Shown: piece by piece, positions 1-8,269 of the stretch | How the letters are laid out: the number at the start of each line of letters is the position of its first letter | Position numbering within the stretch: the first letter of the stretch is position 1 | Source of the DNA: Mesorhizobium liriopis | GTDB taxonomy: Bacteria > Pseudomonadota > Alphaproteobacteria > Rhizobiales > Rhizobiaceae | Assembly: GCF_024053505.1 (NCBI RefSeq) | Contig: NZ_JAMXQS010000002.1 | Location: 496,001-560,000 of the forward strand | DNA: 64,000 nucleotides | Reading direction: 5' to 3' | Made by a program: the position numbers and the translations under genes | The notes under the pieces: model-generated | What the model saw: the letters and a program-made list of their open reading frames with translations, nothing else | What the model was told of the DNA's origin: nothing | Databases searched by the model: none

Positions 1-1
1 C

Positions 2-199
2 GGCGCGCTGTCTTGCGGCCACGACCTGCAATCTGCGTGGTTCAAGATGGAAGCGCTCGATTACTATGCCAAGGTCGTCTACCTCGCCGCCAATTACGGC
101 GGCGCGCGCGAGTTCGACCAGAACCAGATCGACAAACTGATCGCCCTGCGTCGCGAGCGCTTCGACGCACCCGGCCGGCATCCTTTCATCGACCGCTGA
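2..199 (+). CDS. Class II aldolase/adducin family protein, C-terminal end only
   Basis: The reading frame is open from the window edge to the TGA at 197-199 and gives 65 residues; the start lies outside the window. The segment GHDLQSAWFKMEALDYYAKV followed by a Tyr/Ala-rich helix and a short basic tail resembles the last helices of class II (fuculose-phosphate type) aldolases, where the ligand His lies in a GHD/HG-like turn before two helices. The family cleaves or epimerises sugar phosphates using a divalent metal. It sits directly upstream of an SDR and a PfkB kinase in the same direction, which fits a sugar or polyol catabolic operon. The family call rests on a short C-terminal piece, so the substrate cannot be stated. 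Confidence 0.55.
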   Translation, partial: GALSCGHDLQSAWFKMEALDYYAKVVYLAANYGGAREFDQNQIDKLIALRRERFDAPGRHPFIDR

Positions 200-222
200 A
201 ACGTATCGGGAGAACCGGCTCA

Positions 223-996
223 ATGTACGCAAATAAGTTCAGGCTCGACAACCGCGTGGCCGTGGTCACCGGCGGCGGGCGCGGGATCGGGCTCGCCATC
301 TGCGAAGCCTTGGCCGAATTCGGCGCGGAGATCGTGATCGGCGACATCGATCCGGCGGTGGGCCGCGCTGGCCGGCAAAAGCTCGAAGCCAAGGGATACA
401 AGGCCACCGACCACGAGGTCGACGTTACCAAGCCGGACGATGTCGAACGCTTCGCCCAAACCGTGATCGGCAGGCATGGGCGCGTGGACATCCTCGTCGC
501 CAATGCCGGCATCGCGCGCTCGGGGACCGCTGCCGAGGATGTCACAGACGAGCATTGGCTTCATGTGAACGATGTGAACTACAACGGCGTGTTCTGGTGC
601 AACCGCGCTTTCGGCCGCCACATGCTGGCGAACGGCGGCGGCGCAATCGTCAATATCGGCTCGATGTCGGGCATCATCTCGAACCGGCCTCAGAAGCAGA
701 CCTACTACAACGCGTCCAAGGCCGCCGTACACCAGCTGACTTCCTCGCTGGCGGCCGAATGGGCGGATCGCGGCGTGCGCGTGAACGCGGTGGCGCCGAC
801 CTATATCGAAACCGAGATGACGAGCTACCGCAACGACAATGACGGCATGATCGACGTCTGGCTGCGCGACACGCCCATGCACCGCATGGGCCAGCCCGAC
901 GAGATTGCGTCCGTGGTCCACTTCCTCGCGTCCGATGCTTCGAGCCTGATGACCGGCACGACCGTCGTTGCCGATGCCGGCTTCACCTGCTGGTGA
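223..996 (+). CDS. SDR family oxidoreductase (probable polyol/sugar dehydrogenase)
   Basis: This is a classical short-chain dehydrogenase of 257 residues. The NAD(P)-binding motif TGGGRGIG lies near residue 20, the NAG motif (VANAG) near 95, the catalytic Ser in GSMSG near 150, and the YxxxK motif (YYNASK) near 165; it ends with the usual SDR tail (GTTVVADAGF). An acidic residue after the second beta strand (GDID) suggests NAD preference. I start at ATG 223, where the Rossmann fold begins and which has a GGGAGA ribosome site about 10 bases upstream; the same frame is open further upstream but that part overlaps the preceding gene. It lies 23 bases after the aldolase gene and before the PfkB kinase, so oxidation of a sugar alcohol is likely, but the substrate is not shown by the sequence. 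Confidence 0.85.
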   Translation: MYANKFRLDNRVAVVTGGGRGIGLAICEALAEFGAEIVIGDIDPAVGRAGRQKLEAKGYKATDHEVDVTKPDDVERFAQTVIGRHGRVDILVANAGIARSGTAAEDVTDEHWLHVNDVNYNGVFWCNRAFGRHMLANGGGAIVNIGSMSGIISNRPQKQTYYNASKAAVHQLTSSLAAEWADRGVRVNAVAPTYIETEMTSYRNDNDGMIDVWLRDTPMHRMGQPDEIASVVHFLASDASSLMTGTTVVADAGFTCW

Positions 997-1083
997 CAGA
1001 GGGACACATCGGGTAGCGCGAGTGCGCTGATACGGAGCAGGGCTGCATTGCGTTCCCTGCGGCCGCCATGGAGAAGGGGGAGC

Positions 1084-2028
1084 ATGAAGAAGCTTTTGAC
1101 CGTCGGCGAGATCCTGGTTGAGATCATGGCGACCGAGCAGGGGTTCGGCTTCCGCGAGCCGATCACACTGGTCGGCCCATTCGCGTCGGGCGCGCCTGCC
1201 ATCTTCATCGATCAGGTCGCTCGTTTCGGCCAGCCCTGCGCCATCATCAGTGCGGTCGGCAAGGACGATTTCGGCACGCTCTGCCTCGACCGGCTGCGCG
1301 GCGATGGCGTGGATGTTTCAGCTGTTTCGCAAGACCCCGAGCGGCCCACAGGCAGCGCCTTCGTGCGCTATCGCCCCGATGGCCAGCGCGATTTCGTGTT
1401 CAATATCCGCCACAGCGCCAATGCGTCCATTGCCGCGACAGAAGAAACCGAGCGCTTAATCGCGGGGTGCGATCATCTCCATGTCATGGGAACCGCACTC
1501 TTCTCGCAAGCCGTGATCGATCTCGTGCTGGACGCCGCGCGCCGCATCCGCGCGCGGGGTGGTACGATCTCGTTCGACCCCAATATCCGATCCGAACTCC
1601 TGCACCTGAGCGGCCTGCGCGAAGCGCTCGAAACCGTCTTCGCGATGGCCGATCTCTTCATGCCGAGCGGCAACGAGCTTTTTCTTTTCACCAAGGCGCA
1701 AACGGAAGAGGCGGCGATCCGCGAAATCCTCGATGGCGGAACGAAGGCCGTGGTCATCAAGCGCGGGCTCGAAGGCGCGAGCTGGTTCAGCCGGGATGGT
1801 CATGTCTCCGTTCCGGCCTACAGGGTCGAGGAGATCGACCCGACTGGTGCGGGCGACTGCTTTGGGGCCACTTTCGTTTGCTGCTGGCTGCGCGGAATGG
1901 CACCTGCCGAGGCCCTTGCCCTTGCCAATGCCAGCGGCGCGCTCGCCGTGCGGAAACGCGGACCGATGGAAGGGGCTGCAACTGCCGATGAGATCGCCAG
2001 ACTGGTTCGGTCGGCATCACGGCTGTGA
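1084..2028 (+). CDS. PfkB-family carbohydrate kinase, tagatose-kinase-like
   Basis: The protein has 314 residues, the usual PfkB length. The C-terminal signature DPTGAGDCFGATF with the catalytic Asp of the GAGD motif is intact near residue 255, and the N-terminal part has the sugar-binding GEILVEIMA and the VGKDDFG motif near 60. The N-terminal half (GPFASGAPAIFIDQ, then PTGSAFVRYRPDGQRDFVFN) resembles, from memory, the tagatose kinases of rhizobial altritol/galactitol pathways more than fructokinases or KDG kinases. ATG 1084 is chosen because of the AGAAGGGGG ribosome site just before it. Together with the SDR and class II aldolase upstream it fits oxidation of a hexitol to a ketose followed by phosphorylation. 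Kinase function is sure; the exact sugar is inference. Confidence 0.8.
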   Translation: MKKLLTVGEILVEIMATEQGFGFREPITLVGPFASGAPAIFIDQVARFGQPCAIISAVGKDDFGTLCLDRLRGDGVDVSAVSQDPERPTGSAFVRYRPDGQRDFVFNIRHSANASIAATEETERLIAGCDHLHVMGTALFSQAVIDLVLDAARRIRARGGTISFDPNIRSELLHLSGLREALETVFAMADLFMPSGNELFLFTKAQTEEAAIREILDGGTKAVVIKRGLEGASWFSRDGHVSVPAYRVEEIDPTGAGDCFGATFVCCWLRGMAPAEALALANASGALAVRKRGPMEGAATADEIARLVRSASRL

Positions 2029-2057
2029 AGCTTGGTCGCACAACCGGGTTCAGGTGA

Positions 2058-2273
2058 TCAGCCCCGCGCTGGTGGATCGGGTTGATGATAACCGATCGAG
2101 GTAATGATCCGATGCCAGTCCTTGCGGCGGTTGACCATGATCTCGATGCGGTTGCGGCCTTTGTCGTGGCGCTTGCTCCAGCGTTTTCGCCGATGGTGCC
2201 GCTTTGCGGGGCCACCGTTCCCTTCAAATGAGCGGGCCATCTGCCTGTGCGCGAGCCAAAACAGGTCGCGCAT
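2058..2273 (-). pseudogene. IS5-family transposase remnant
   Basis: On the minus strand a 71-codon frame contains RNRIEIMVNRRKDWHRI, which matches the conserved RNRIEIMFGRLKDWRRI block of the DDE C-terminal part of IS5-group transposases. The catalytic Glu region is altered (MVNRRKDW instead of MFGRLKDW) and neither the N-terminal half nor the usual C-terminal tail is present. No terminal inverted repeats were found nearby. It fills the gap between the sugar kinase and the metallo-hydrolase gene and marks a junction between two unrelated modules. Bases 2274-2367 hold nothing else recognisable. Confidence 0.55.
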
Positions 2274-2379
2274 ATCCAGTTTCCTCGCGGAGCCTGAAAC
2301 AGAGCGTACCCCTCATATCAATGGTCGTCTCCTTGCTTGCTGAGAAAAGCTATTCTTCCAAGATGATATGGTGGGGCGA

Positions 2380-3120
2380 ATGGACTGGCTGAGTTTCAGG
2401 TCGATTCAGGGCGCGATAGCCTCAGACTGCATCGAGAATGGTCTTTGGCTGCTGAGTGAACCTGCGTTGAAGCCGGATTGCCGAGGCCACTTCTACGCTC
2501 TTGAGTGCCCCGATGGCATCGTCCTCATCGATGCAGGGTGGGGCTTGGCGCATGACGCGCTCGATCTCGCAATCAACGGGCGTCCCGTCATCGCAGCAAT
2601 TGCCACGCACAGTCATTCGGACCACATCGGTGCCCTCCATCTTGTCGCTCGAAGATACGGCCATGAGGCAGAGGCAAAGATTTTCGCGGATCCCAGTCCA
2701 TATGCGACACAAGCTCGACCTTGGATCGACGACCTGGACTTCACAGCGGACGGAACGCCGATCGATCCCCATACCTTTCTGATCGAACCCTGCCCACTCA
2801 CGCAGGTCGTTCGGGACGGCGATGTTCTCGATTTCGGCGGTGGCCCTCTTCACATCCTCCACACGCCCGGCCATTCGCCCGGGTCGATCTGCATCTACGC
2901 TGAGCGCGAAGGCTGGCTGTTCTGCGCCGATACCGTGCATGATGGGCGTATCCACGACGATATCCCGGGTGCCGACGCCGAAGCGCTGGGCCTCTCACAT
3001 TCTCGCCTTCTCGATGTCGATTTCCGCTTAGCGCTGCCTGGCCACGGCGCGATAATGTCGCGACCAGCTTTCAGGATGCGCATCGAGCGCTACAGGCGAG
3101 AGAAGGGCTGGAGTATTTGA
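2380..3120 (+). CDS. Metallo-beta-lactamase-fold hydrolase
   Basis: The protein has about 246 residues. The zinc motif HSHSDHIG (HxHxDH) is present near residue 75, followed by the third metal-site His in TPGHSPGS near 160, the bridging Asp in CADTVHDG near 183, and a final His in LPGHGAIM near 220. This is a complete binuclear metal site of the MBL fold. No signal peptide is visible, so it is cytoplasmic. ATG 2380 has a GGTGGGG ribosome site 4 bases upstream; an in-frame ATG at 2368 would add four residues. The gene overlaps the next one by 4 bases (TTGA), so the two are translationally coupled. The fold covers glyoxalase II, lactonases and many other hydrolases; the substrate is unknown. 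It could act on a product or substrate of the partner ATP-grasp enzyme. Confidence 0.85.
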   Translation: MDWLSFRSIQGAIASDCIENGLWLLSEPALKPDCRGHFYALECPDGIVLIDAGWGLAHDALDLAINGRPVIAAIATHSHSDHIGALHLVARRYGHEAEAKIFADPSPYATQARPWIDDLDFTADGTPIDPHTFLIEPCPLTQVVRDGDVLDFGGGPLHILHTPGHSPGSICIYAEREGWLFCADTVHDGRIHDDIPGADAEALGLSHSRLLDVDFRLALPGHGAIMSRPAFRMRIERYRREKGWSI

Positions 3121-4169
3121 CGCAGAATGCCTTGGTGCTCGTTTACGAGCGAGAGCAGGATTGTCTGGCCCGCCTGTTGGCCGAAGGTATAGCTCCGGCC
3201 CGCGCCGAGGAGATCGCTTCCTATCTTGCGCAATCGACCGACCTTGCGGCTGAGTTTTCCGAGATCGAAGCCGAGTGTTCCAAGGTTGATATACGGTTCG
3301 AACCGGTAACACTTGATAAGTTCGCCGTGGACCGTCGGCGTTTCGATCCCGCGCGCAGTCTCGTCTGGACGCTGACGGATGGGATCGCCTATTTTGCCGG
3401 GAGCTTGGCGCCAAGCCTTGCACGCCTCGAGGGGTTCAAACGGATCGGCGCGGAAGATGCCCTGTTTGCACTTTGTCAGGACAAGTTCAGAAGTGGCGCG
3501 GTCCTTCATGCTCTTGGCATCCAAACCCCGACCACGGTCCTGGCACGTGATGGCGTGCTGCTTTCTCCGCAACGCCTCGATGCTGAGAGCTACTTCGTCA
3601 AGCCGAACAGGCTGGGAGCCAAGATCGGCATCTACAACACATCGCACTGCTCGTCGTTCAGCGAAGCCCTGAACTTGTCCCGGCGCGTCTTTGCAGAGTT
3701 CGGTGATGCGGTTGTCATCCAAGGCTATGTGCCCGGCGTGAATGTTCGAGCCAGCTGGCTCGACCTTGATGGCAGTGAGGATCTGGATCGGCTCGGCATT
3801 GTGCGCGTCGACAGCCAAAGCGACTTCCAGACGATGGCTGACAGCATGGCATTGTATGGAGATACCGGTGAGGCAGCGAAGGAAGCGGGCCTCTACTCCG
3901 AACCGTCACTCGTTGATCTATCCGTTGAAAACCCGCGGGCGGCCGATCGCATCAAAGAGGTGGCTGCGGTTCTCATGCGTGGGTTGGGTCTCAAGGACGT
4001 CTTCTCTCTGGATTTCCGGGTCGGTCCAGACGGTGCGGTGACACTCTTGGAGTTTGAGGTTTGTCCCGGGCTTCCTTGCTTTGACTTTCGGACCTATGTC
4101 AGACAGCAGTGGCAGCGCTCCTTACCGAGCGCAATGGCCGCGACCGCACAGAGGCACTTGAAGAATTAG
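3117..4169 (+). CDS. ATP-grasp protein, D-alanine-D-alanine-ligase-like
   Basis: The frame gives 350 residues from a TTG that overlaps the stop of the hydrolase gene (TTGA). The layout is that of ATP-grasp ligases: an N-terminal domain to about residue 110, a central lysine-containing segment (SYFVKPNRLGAKIG, near 160), the VIQGYVPGVNVRASW strand near 200 that matches the adenine-hinge region of Ddl proteins, and a C-terminal metal site DFRVGPDGAVTLLEFEVCPG near 300-320. In Ddl enzymes the last motif reads E-V-N-x-x-P-G; here the Asn is replaced by Glu (E-F-E-V-C-P-G), so it is not a housekeeping Ddl. It probably joins a carboxylate to an amine with ATP, but the partners are unknown. The 218 bases to the convergent gabD hold only a small repeat (GTCTC-TT-GAGAC, 4169-4180) that may help stop transcription. 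Confidence 0.65.
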   Translation: MTQNALVLVYEREQDCLARLLAEGIAPARAEEIASYLAQSTDLAAEFSEIEAECSKVDIRFEPVTLDKFAVDRRRFDPARSLVWTLTDGIAYFAGSLAPSLARLEGFKRIGAEDALFALCQDKFRSGAVLHALGIQTPTTVLARDGVLLSPQRLDAESYFVKPNRLGAKIGIYNTSHCSSFSEALNLSRRVFAEFGDAVVIQGYVPGVNVRASWLDLDGSEDLDRLGIVRVDSQSDFQTMADSMALYGDTGEAAKEAGLYSEPSLVDLSVENPRAADRIKEVAAVLMRGLGLKDVFSLDFRVGPDGAVTLLEFEVCPGLPCFDFRTYVRQQWQRSLPSAMAATAQRHLKN

Positions 4170-4387
4170 TCTCTTGAGACATCGCGCGCCTAGAGCGCTT
4201 TGCGGAAGCAGGACCTCCGGCCACTCCGTCCAGAAGAACCAGTCGTAAGCAATGCTCGGCAGGATCGCAGTGTACTCAAAGGGCGCGGCAGTGCAGGCTG
4301 GGGCGTTGCGACAGGTGACCGAAGCCGGCTGGATATTGGCTTAGATACTGTGACGGTGGCGCTCGGTTATTGATGGGTATCTTGCGA

Positions 4388-5848
4388 TCACAGCCCGCCG
4401 AGCGCCACATATTTGAGTTCGAGATAACCTTCGATGCCGTGATGGGAGCCTTCGCGACCGAGGCCTGATTGCTTGATGCCACCGAACGGTGCCATCTCGT
4501 TGGCGAGTGCGCCGTTGTTGACGCCCACCATTCCTGATTGCAGGGCTTCGGCAACGTTGAAGATGCGCCTCATGTCGCGCGCATAGAAGTATGCCGCCAA
4601 GCCGAACTCCGACGCATTCGCCATGGCGATCACATCCGCCTCATCACGGAATGCGATGATCGGAGCAAGCGGCGCGAAGGTTTCTTCCCGCGTGACGATC
4701 ATGTCCTGCGTGACGCCCGAAAGAACGGTCGGTTCGAACAGCGTGGGCCCGAGCGATGAGCGCCTGCCACCCGACAGGATCTTCGCGCCTTTCGCGGTCG
4801 CGTCCGCCAGATGCGCTTCCATCTTGGCGACTGCGCGCCCGTCGATCAGCGGGCCCATCGTCACGCCGGCCTCCGTGCCACGTCCGAGCTTGAGCGTTGA
4901 AACGCGGCTGAGCAGCTTTTCCGTAAAGGCCTCGACCACGCCTTGTTGCACATAGATCCGGTTCGCGCAGACGCAGGTCTGGCCGGCATTGCGGAACTTC
5001 GAGACGAGCGCGCCATCGGAGGCTGCATCCAGATCGGCGTCGTCGAAGACGATAAAGGGCGCGTTGCCGCCGAGTTCGAGCGAGAAGCGCTTGATCGTGT
5101 CCGCGCCCTCGCGCATCAGCCAGCGCCCCACGGGCGTCGAGCCGGTAAACGTGATCTTGGCAACGGTGGGGTTCTTGGTGACTTCCAGGCCGAAGCTCTT
5201 GGCATCCGTCGTGGTGATGACGGAAAATGCGCACTTCGGTACGCCTGCTTCTTCGGCGAGTGCGGCAAGGGCCAGAGCCGACAGCGGTGTGAGTTCGGAC
5301 GGCTTGAGCACCACCGTGCAGCCGGCGGCGAGGGCGGGACCGACCTTGCGCGTGATCATGCCGTTCGGAAAATTCCATGGCGTGATCGCCGCACACACGC
5401 CGATGGGCTGCTTGAGAACCAGAATCCTCTGCGATGGATGAGCGCCAGGAATGATCTCGCCCTCGATGCGCTTGGCTTCCTCGGCGAACCATTCGAGATA
5501 GGCGGCGTTCGAAATGATCTCACTCTTTGCTTCGCCGAGCGGTTTGCCTTGCTCCGCAGTGAGGATCGTCGCCAGATCGTCGGCATTCGCAATCACGAGA
5601 TCGAACCAGCGCTTCAGCACGCCCGCTCGCTCCTTGGCCGTGCGCTTGGCCCATTCGGGTTGAACCCTTGCCGCGGCATCGATCGCCCGGCTGGTTTCTT
5701 CCAGTCCAAGATCGGGAAGCGTGGCGATCGTCTTCCCGTCGAAGGGGTCGCAAACCTGGAATGTCGCACCCGATGCCGAGCGCGCGAGCCATTCGCCTGC
5801 GACCAAAGCCGCCTGTTTGAAAAGCGGGCTGCTCGAAACAGGGTTCAT
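4388..5848 (-). CDS. gabD: NAD(P)-dependent succinate-semialdehyde dehydrogenase
   Basis: An aldehyde dehydrogenase of 486 residues. The oxyanion/cofactor motif TPWNFP is near 156, the Rossmann-like FTGSTPVG near 235, the general base Glu in LELGG near 258, and the catalytic Cys in NAGQTC near 292 followed by VCANR, the doublet-cysteine form typical of GabD. The C-terminal GGIKQSGLGREGSHHGIEGYLELKY is also the GabD pattern. ATG 5848 is preceded by GGAGG at good spacing; an upstream in-frame ATG at 5875 has no such site. It oxidises succinate semialdehyde to succinate in the cytoplasm. It is divergent from the monooxygenase operon, which suggests that the pathway ends in a short semialdehyde such as succinate semialdehyde. 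Confidence 0.88.
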   Translation of the reverse strand: MNPVSSSPLFKQAALVAGEWLARSASGATFQVCDPFDGKTIATLPDLGLEETSRAIDAAARVQPEWAKRTAKERAGVLKRWFDLVIANADDLATILTAEQGKPLGEAKSEIISNAAYLEWFAEEAKRIEGEIIPGAHPSQRILVLKQPIGVCAAITPWNFPNGMITRKVGPALAAGCTVVLKPSELTPLSALALAALAEEAGVPKCAFSVITTTDAKSFGLEVTKNPTVAKITFTGSTPVGRWLMREGADTIKRFSLELGGNAPFIVFDDADLDAASDGALVSKFRNAGQTCVCANRIYVQQGVVEAFTEKLLSRVSTLKLGRGTEAGVTMGPLIDGRAVAKMEAHLADATAKGAKILSGGRRSSLGPTLFEPTVLSGVTQDMIVTREETFAPLAPIIAFRDEADVIAMANASEFGLAAYFYARDMRRIFNVAEALQSGMVGVNNGALANEMAPFGGIKQSGLGREGSHHGIEGYLELKYVALGGL

Positions 5849-5891
5849 CGGTGCCTCCGGGGCGAGTTCGCTCATTCCGAGCGAATGGGAG

Positions 5892-5932
5892 TTGACATCA
5901 GCAGTTTTGGCATACCATGATACGGGATATCA
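5892..5932 (+). promoter_or_regulatory. Putative promoter of the monooxygenase operon with overlapping GntR-type dyad
   Basis: In the 106-base space between the divergent gabD and DUF1185 genes there is a consensus -35 box TTGACA at 5892-5897 and, 18 bases on, a weak -10 CATGAT (5916-5921). An imperfect dyad TGATA-N5-TATCA (5918-5932) overlaps the -10. The operon that starts here ends with a GntR/FCD regulator, a family that usually represses its own operon from such dyads and releases it on binding a pathway metabolite. The boxes are seen in the sequence; the link to this GntR protein is inference. Confidence 0.4.
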
Positions 5933-5954
5933 AGTCAGCTGGCGGGAACGGCTC

Positions 5955-6551
5955 ATGGAAATCCGAAAAACCCTTCTGCAGGTCGAGACAACCCTGATCG
6001 AGGGGAGCAAGGTTGCCCCGGTGCCGCTGAAGCTTTTTTCCGCCATTGCGGTGGTTCGGAATCCTTGGGCGGGCCAAGGCTTCGTGGAGGATCTGAAGCC
6101 GGCGATTCATGCCGGCGCTCCGGTTCTTGGCGAGCTTCTTACCCGCATGATCCTCGATGCGGTCGGATCGGGCGAGGCGGTGGAAGCCTATGGCAAGGCC
6201 GCTGTGGTGGGGCTGGACGGCGAGGTCGAGCACGCCTCGGCGCTGATCCATACGCTGCGCTTCGGCAATCACTATCGCGAGGCGGTCGGCGCGAAGTCCT
6301 ATCTCGCCTTCACGAATACGCGCGGGCCCGCCAACGCGCCGGTGATGATCCCGTTGATGGACAAGAACGATGAGGGGCGTCGCTCCCACTACCTGACCAT
6401 CCAGACCTCGATCCCGGATGCACCGGCGGCGGATGAAATCCTGGTCGCGCTGGGTGCTTCCGTCGGCGGGCGTCCGCATCACCGCATCGGCGATCGCTAT
6501 CAGGACCTCAAGGATCTCGGCCGCGATGTTGGCAACCCTGCAGCGGTCTAA
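5955..6551 (+). CDS. Amino acid synthesis (DUF1185) family protein
   Basis: The 198-residue protein matches the DUF1185 (amino acid synthesis) family in length and pattern: MEIRKTLLQVETTLIEG at the start, VVRNPWAGQGFVEDL near 35-50, GKAAVVGLDGEVEHASALIH near 85-100 and TRGPANAPVMIPLMDK near 130. The biochemical role of the family is not known to me beyond its frequent co-occurrence with flavin-dependent monooxygenase and reductase genes. I start at ATG 5955, where family similarity begins. It is the first gene of the plus-strand operon and overlaps the next gene by 26 bases. An assisting or hydrolytic role in the pathway would be guesswork. Confidence 0.75.
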   Translation: MEIRKTLLQVETTLIEGSKVAPVPLKLFSAIAVVRNPWAGQGFVEDLKPAIHAGAPVLGELLTRMILDAVGSGEAVEAYGKAAVVGLDGEVEHASALIHTLRFGNHYREAVGAKSYLAFTNTRGPANAPVMIPLMDKNDEGRRSHYLTIQTSIPDAPAADEILVALGASVGGRPHHRIGDRYQDLKDLGRDVGNPAAV

Positions 6552-7314
6552 GACGCGCCGGGGCGCGTCCTATCGCGAGGTCGGGCAGGGCGAGCCGCTC
6601 GTTCTGATTCACGGCGTGGGCATGCGTCTGGAGGCCTGGGAGCCTCAGATGGCTTCACTGTCGGAAACACACCGCGTGATCGCTGTCGACATGCCGGGAC
6701 ACGGCGGAAGCGTGGCCTTGGATCGAGGCTCGCTTCTCCCGGAGTTCGTCGGGTGGCTGGGCGGTGTGCTCGACGATCTTGAACTCGATGCGGTCAATGT
6801 CGCGGGCCATTCCATGGGAGCGCTGATTGCGGGCGGCGCGGCTGCAAGTTTCGGTTCGCGTGTTAGCCGCGTGGCTCTCCTCAACGGTGTTTATCGTCGT
6901 TCTCCGGAGGCTCGTGCTGCCGTTTCCGCGCGGGCGAGGGAAATCGCAGAAGGCGGTCAGGTCGATTTCGACGGTCCGCTGCGGCGCTGGTTCAGCGAAG
7001 GGGCGGAAAACGAGACCGCCTATCGGCTGACGCGAAGCTGGCTGTCGAATGTTGATCCGTTCGGCTACGCGACGGCTTACGCGGCTTTTGCTCAAGGCGA
7101 TGAGACCTATGCCGATGCCTGGGGGCGCGTCGATTGCCCGGCTTTGTTTGTGACCGGCGACGGCGACCCGAATTCGACCCCGGCCATGGCTGCGGCGATG
7201 GCAAAGGCCGCGCCCAAAGGTGAATGCGCGATCATCGAAGGCCACCGCCACATGGTCAACCTGACGGCGCCGGAGCAGGTCAATCGTCTGCTGGCGCATT
7301 GGCTGCGGCGCTGA
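6526..7314 (+). CDS. Alpha/beta-fold hydrolase
   Basis: A 262-residue alpha/beta hydrolase. The HG motif LIHGVGM (oxyanion region) is near residue 28, the nucleophile elbow GHSMG places Ser at 96, an acid in the GDGDPNS turn near 210, and the catalytic His in GHRHMVNL near 238. Its length and simple cap region (ARAREIAEGGQVDFDGPLRRWF) resemble RutD/PcaD-type hydrolases. Start ATG 6526 lies inside the end of the preceding gene, so the pair is probably coupled. In an operon with a flavin monooxygenase it would most simply hydrolyse an ester, lactone or carbamate made by oxygenation. The reaction itself cannot be read from the sequence. Confidence 0.85.
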   Translation: MLATLQRSKTRRGASYREVGQGEPLVLIHGVGMRLEAWEPQMASLSETHRVIAVDMPGHGGSVALDRGSLLPEFVGWLGGVLDDLELDAVNVAGHSMGALIAGGAAASFGSRVSRVALLNGVYRRSPEARAAVSARAREIAEGGQVDFDGPLRRWFSEGAENETAYRLTRSWLSNVDPFGYATAYAAFAQGDETYADAWGRVDCPALFVTGDGDPNSTPAMAAAMAKAAPKGECAIIEGHRHMVNLTAPEQVNRLLAHWLRR

Positions 7315-7337
7315 CCGAAAGCTTTGGGAGGAGCGAC

Positions 7338-8264
7338 ATGACAGCATTCGACCCCCGCGCCCTGCGCGATGCCTTCGGCGCCTTCGCGACCGGCGTGACC
7401 GTGGTGACAAGCAGGCTCGCCGACGGAAGCCGGATCGGCTTCACCGCGAACTCCTTCGCGTCCGTCTCGCTCGACCCGCCGCTGCTCTTGATCTGCCTCG
7501 CCAAGACGTCGCGCAATTATGCCAACATGACGGGCGCGCAAGGTTTTGCGGTCAACATTCTGGCCGAAGACCAGAAGGACGTGTCCAACACCTTCGCCAA
7601 GCCGGTGGAGGACCGCTTCGCTGCCGTCCTGTGGCAGGATGGGCCGGCAGGCTCGCCGGTCTTTCCGGGTGCCGCCGCATGGTTCGACTGCACCACCGAC
7701 AAGATCGTGGATGCGGGCGATCATGCCATTCTGATCGGTCGCGTCGCCGGCTTCGAGAATTTCGGCCGCAACGGACTGGGCTATGTGCGCGGCGGCTACT
7801 TCACCCCGTCACTCGAAGCCAAGGCGATCCGCGCTGCAAATGACGCGGAGGCGCGCATTTCGGTCGTGCTCGAACGCGACGATGAAATCCTGCTGCTGCC
7901 GGTCGAGGGAGGGGGCTTTGCGCTGCCGAGCACGATCCTCGGCGACCGCGACCCTTTGGAGGCGATGGAGACCGACCTTCAGAGGCAGTGGGGCATCGAG
8001 ATGACGGGCGGCTACCTGTTCTCGGTCTTCGAAGATCGCGCCAGCAAGCAGCAGAACATTGTTTACCGCGCGAGCGCCGAAGGTGGCGCGCCGCTCGAAG
8101 GCCGCTTCTTCGCCCTCGATGCATTGCCGATGGAGCAGCTTGCGACACCGCAGACCGCCGACATCCTCAAGCGCTTCGTGGCAGAGCGCAGTCTCGGCAA
8201 TTTCGGTGTCTATTTTGGCAACGAGACGGAGGGCCACGTGCATCCGATCGCTAGAAAGGCTTGA
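7338..8264 (+). CDS. Flavin reductase (RutF/HpaC-type) fused to a Nudix-like domain
   Basis: The N-terminal 165 residues form an FMN-binding split barrel of the flavin reductase family: FATGVTVVTSR near 16-26, GFTANSFASVSLDPPLLLICL near 34-54, FAVNIL near 70. Such proteins supply reduced FMN to a monooxygenase. The second part, about residues 170-308, begins ARISVVLERDDEILLLPV, which is a Nudix-like first strand. The Nudix box position reads G-x5-E-x7-R-Q-W-G (residues 202-219), so the metal-binding REUxEE core is missing and the domain is unlikely to hydrolyse nucleotides. It may be a sensor or dimer domain. GGGAGGAG precedes ATG 7338. The LLM oxygenase directly downstream is the obvious partner. 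Confidence 0.85.
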   Translation: MTAFDPRALRDAFGAFATGVTVVTSRLADGSRIGFTANSFASVSLDPPLLLICLAKTSRNYANMTGAQGFAVNILAEDQKDVSNTFAKPVEDRFAAVLWQDGPAGSPVFPGAAAWFDCTTDKIVDAGDHAILIGRVAGFENFGRNGLGYVRGGYFTPSLEAKAIRAANDAEARISVVLERDDEILLLPVEGGGFALPSTILGDRDPLEAMETDLQRQWGIEMTGGYLFSVFEDRASKQQNIVYRASAEGGAPLEGRFFALDALPMEQLATPQTADILKRFVAERSLGNFGVYFGNETEGHVHPIARKA

Positions 8265-8269
8265 CCGCC

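Noticed and set aside
13-222. An N-terminal extension of the first SDR gene from position 13
   Set aside because: These codons overlap the end of the class II aldolase gene in another frame and give only Arg/Pro-rich sequence, while the SDR fold starts at the ATG at 223.
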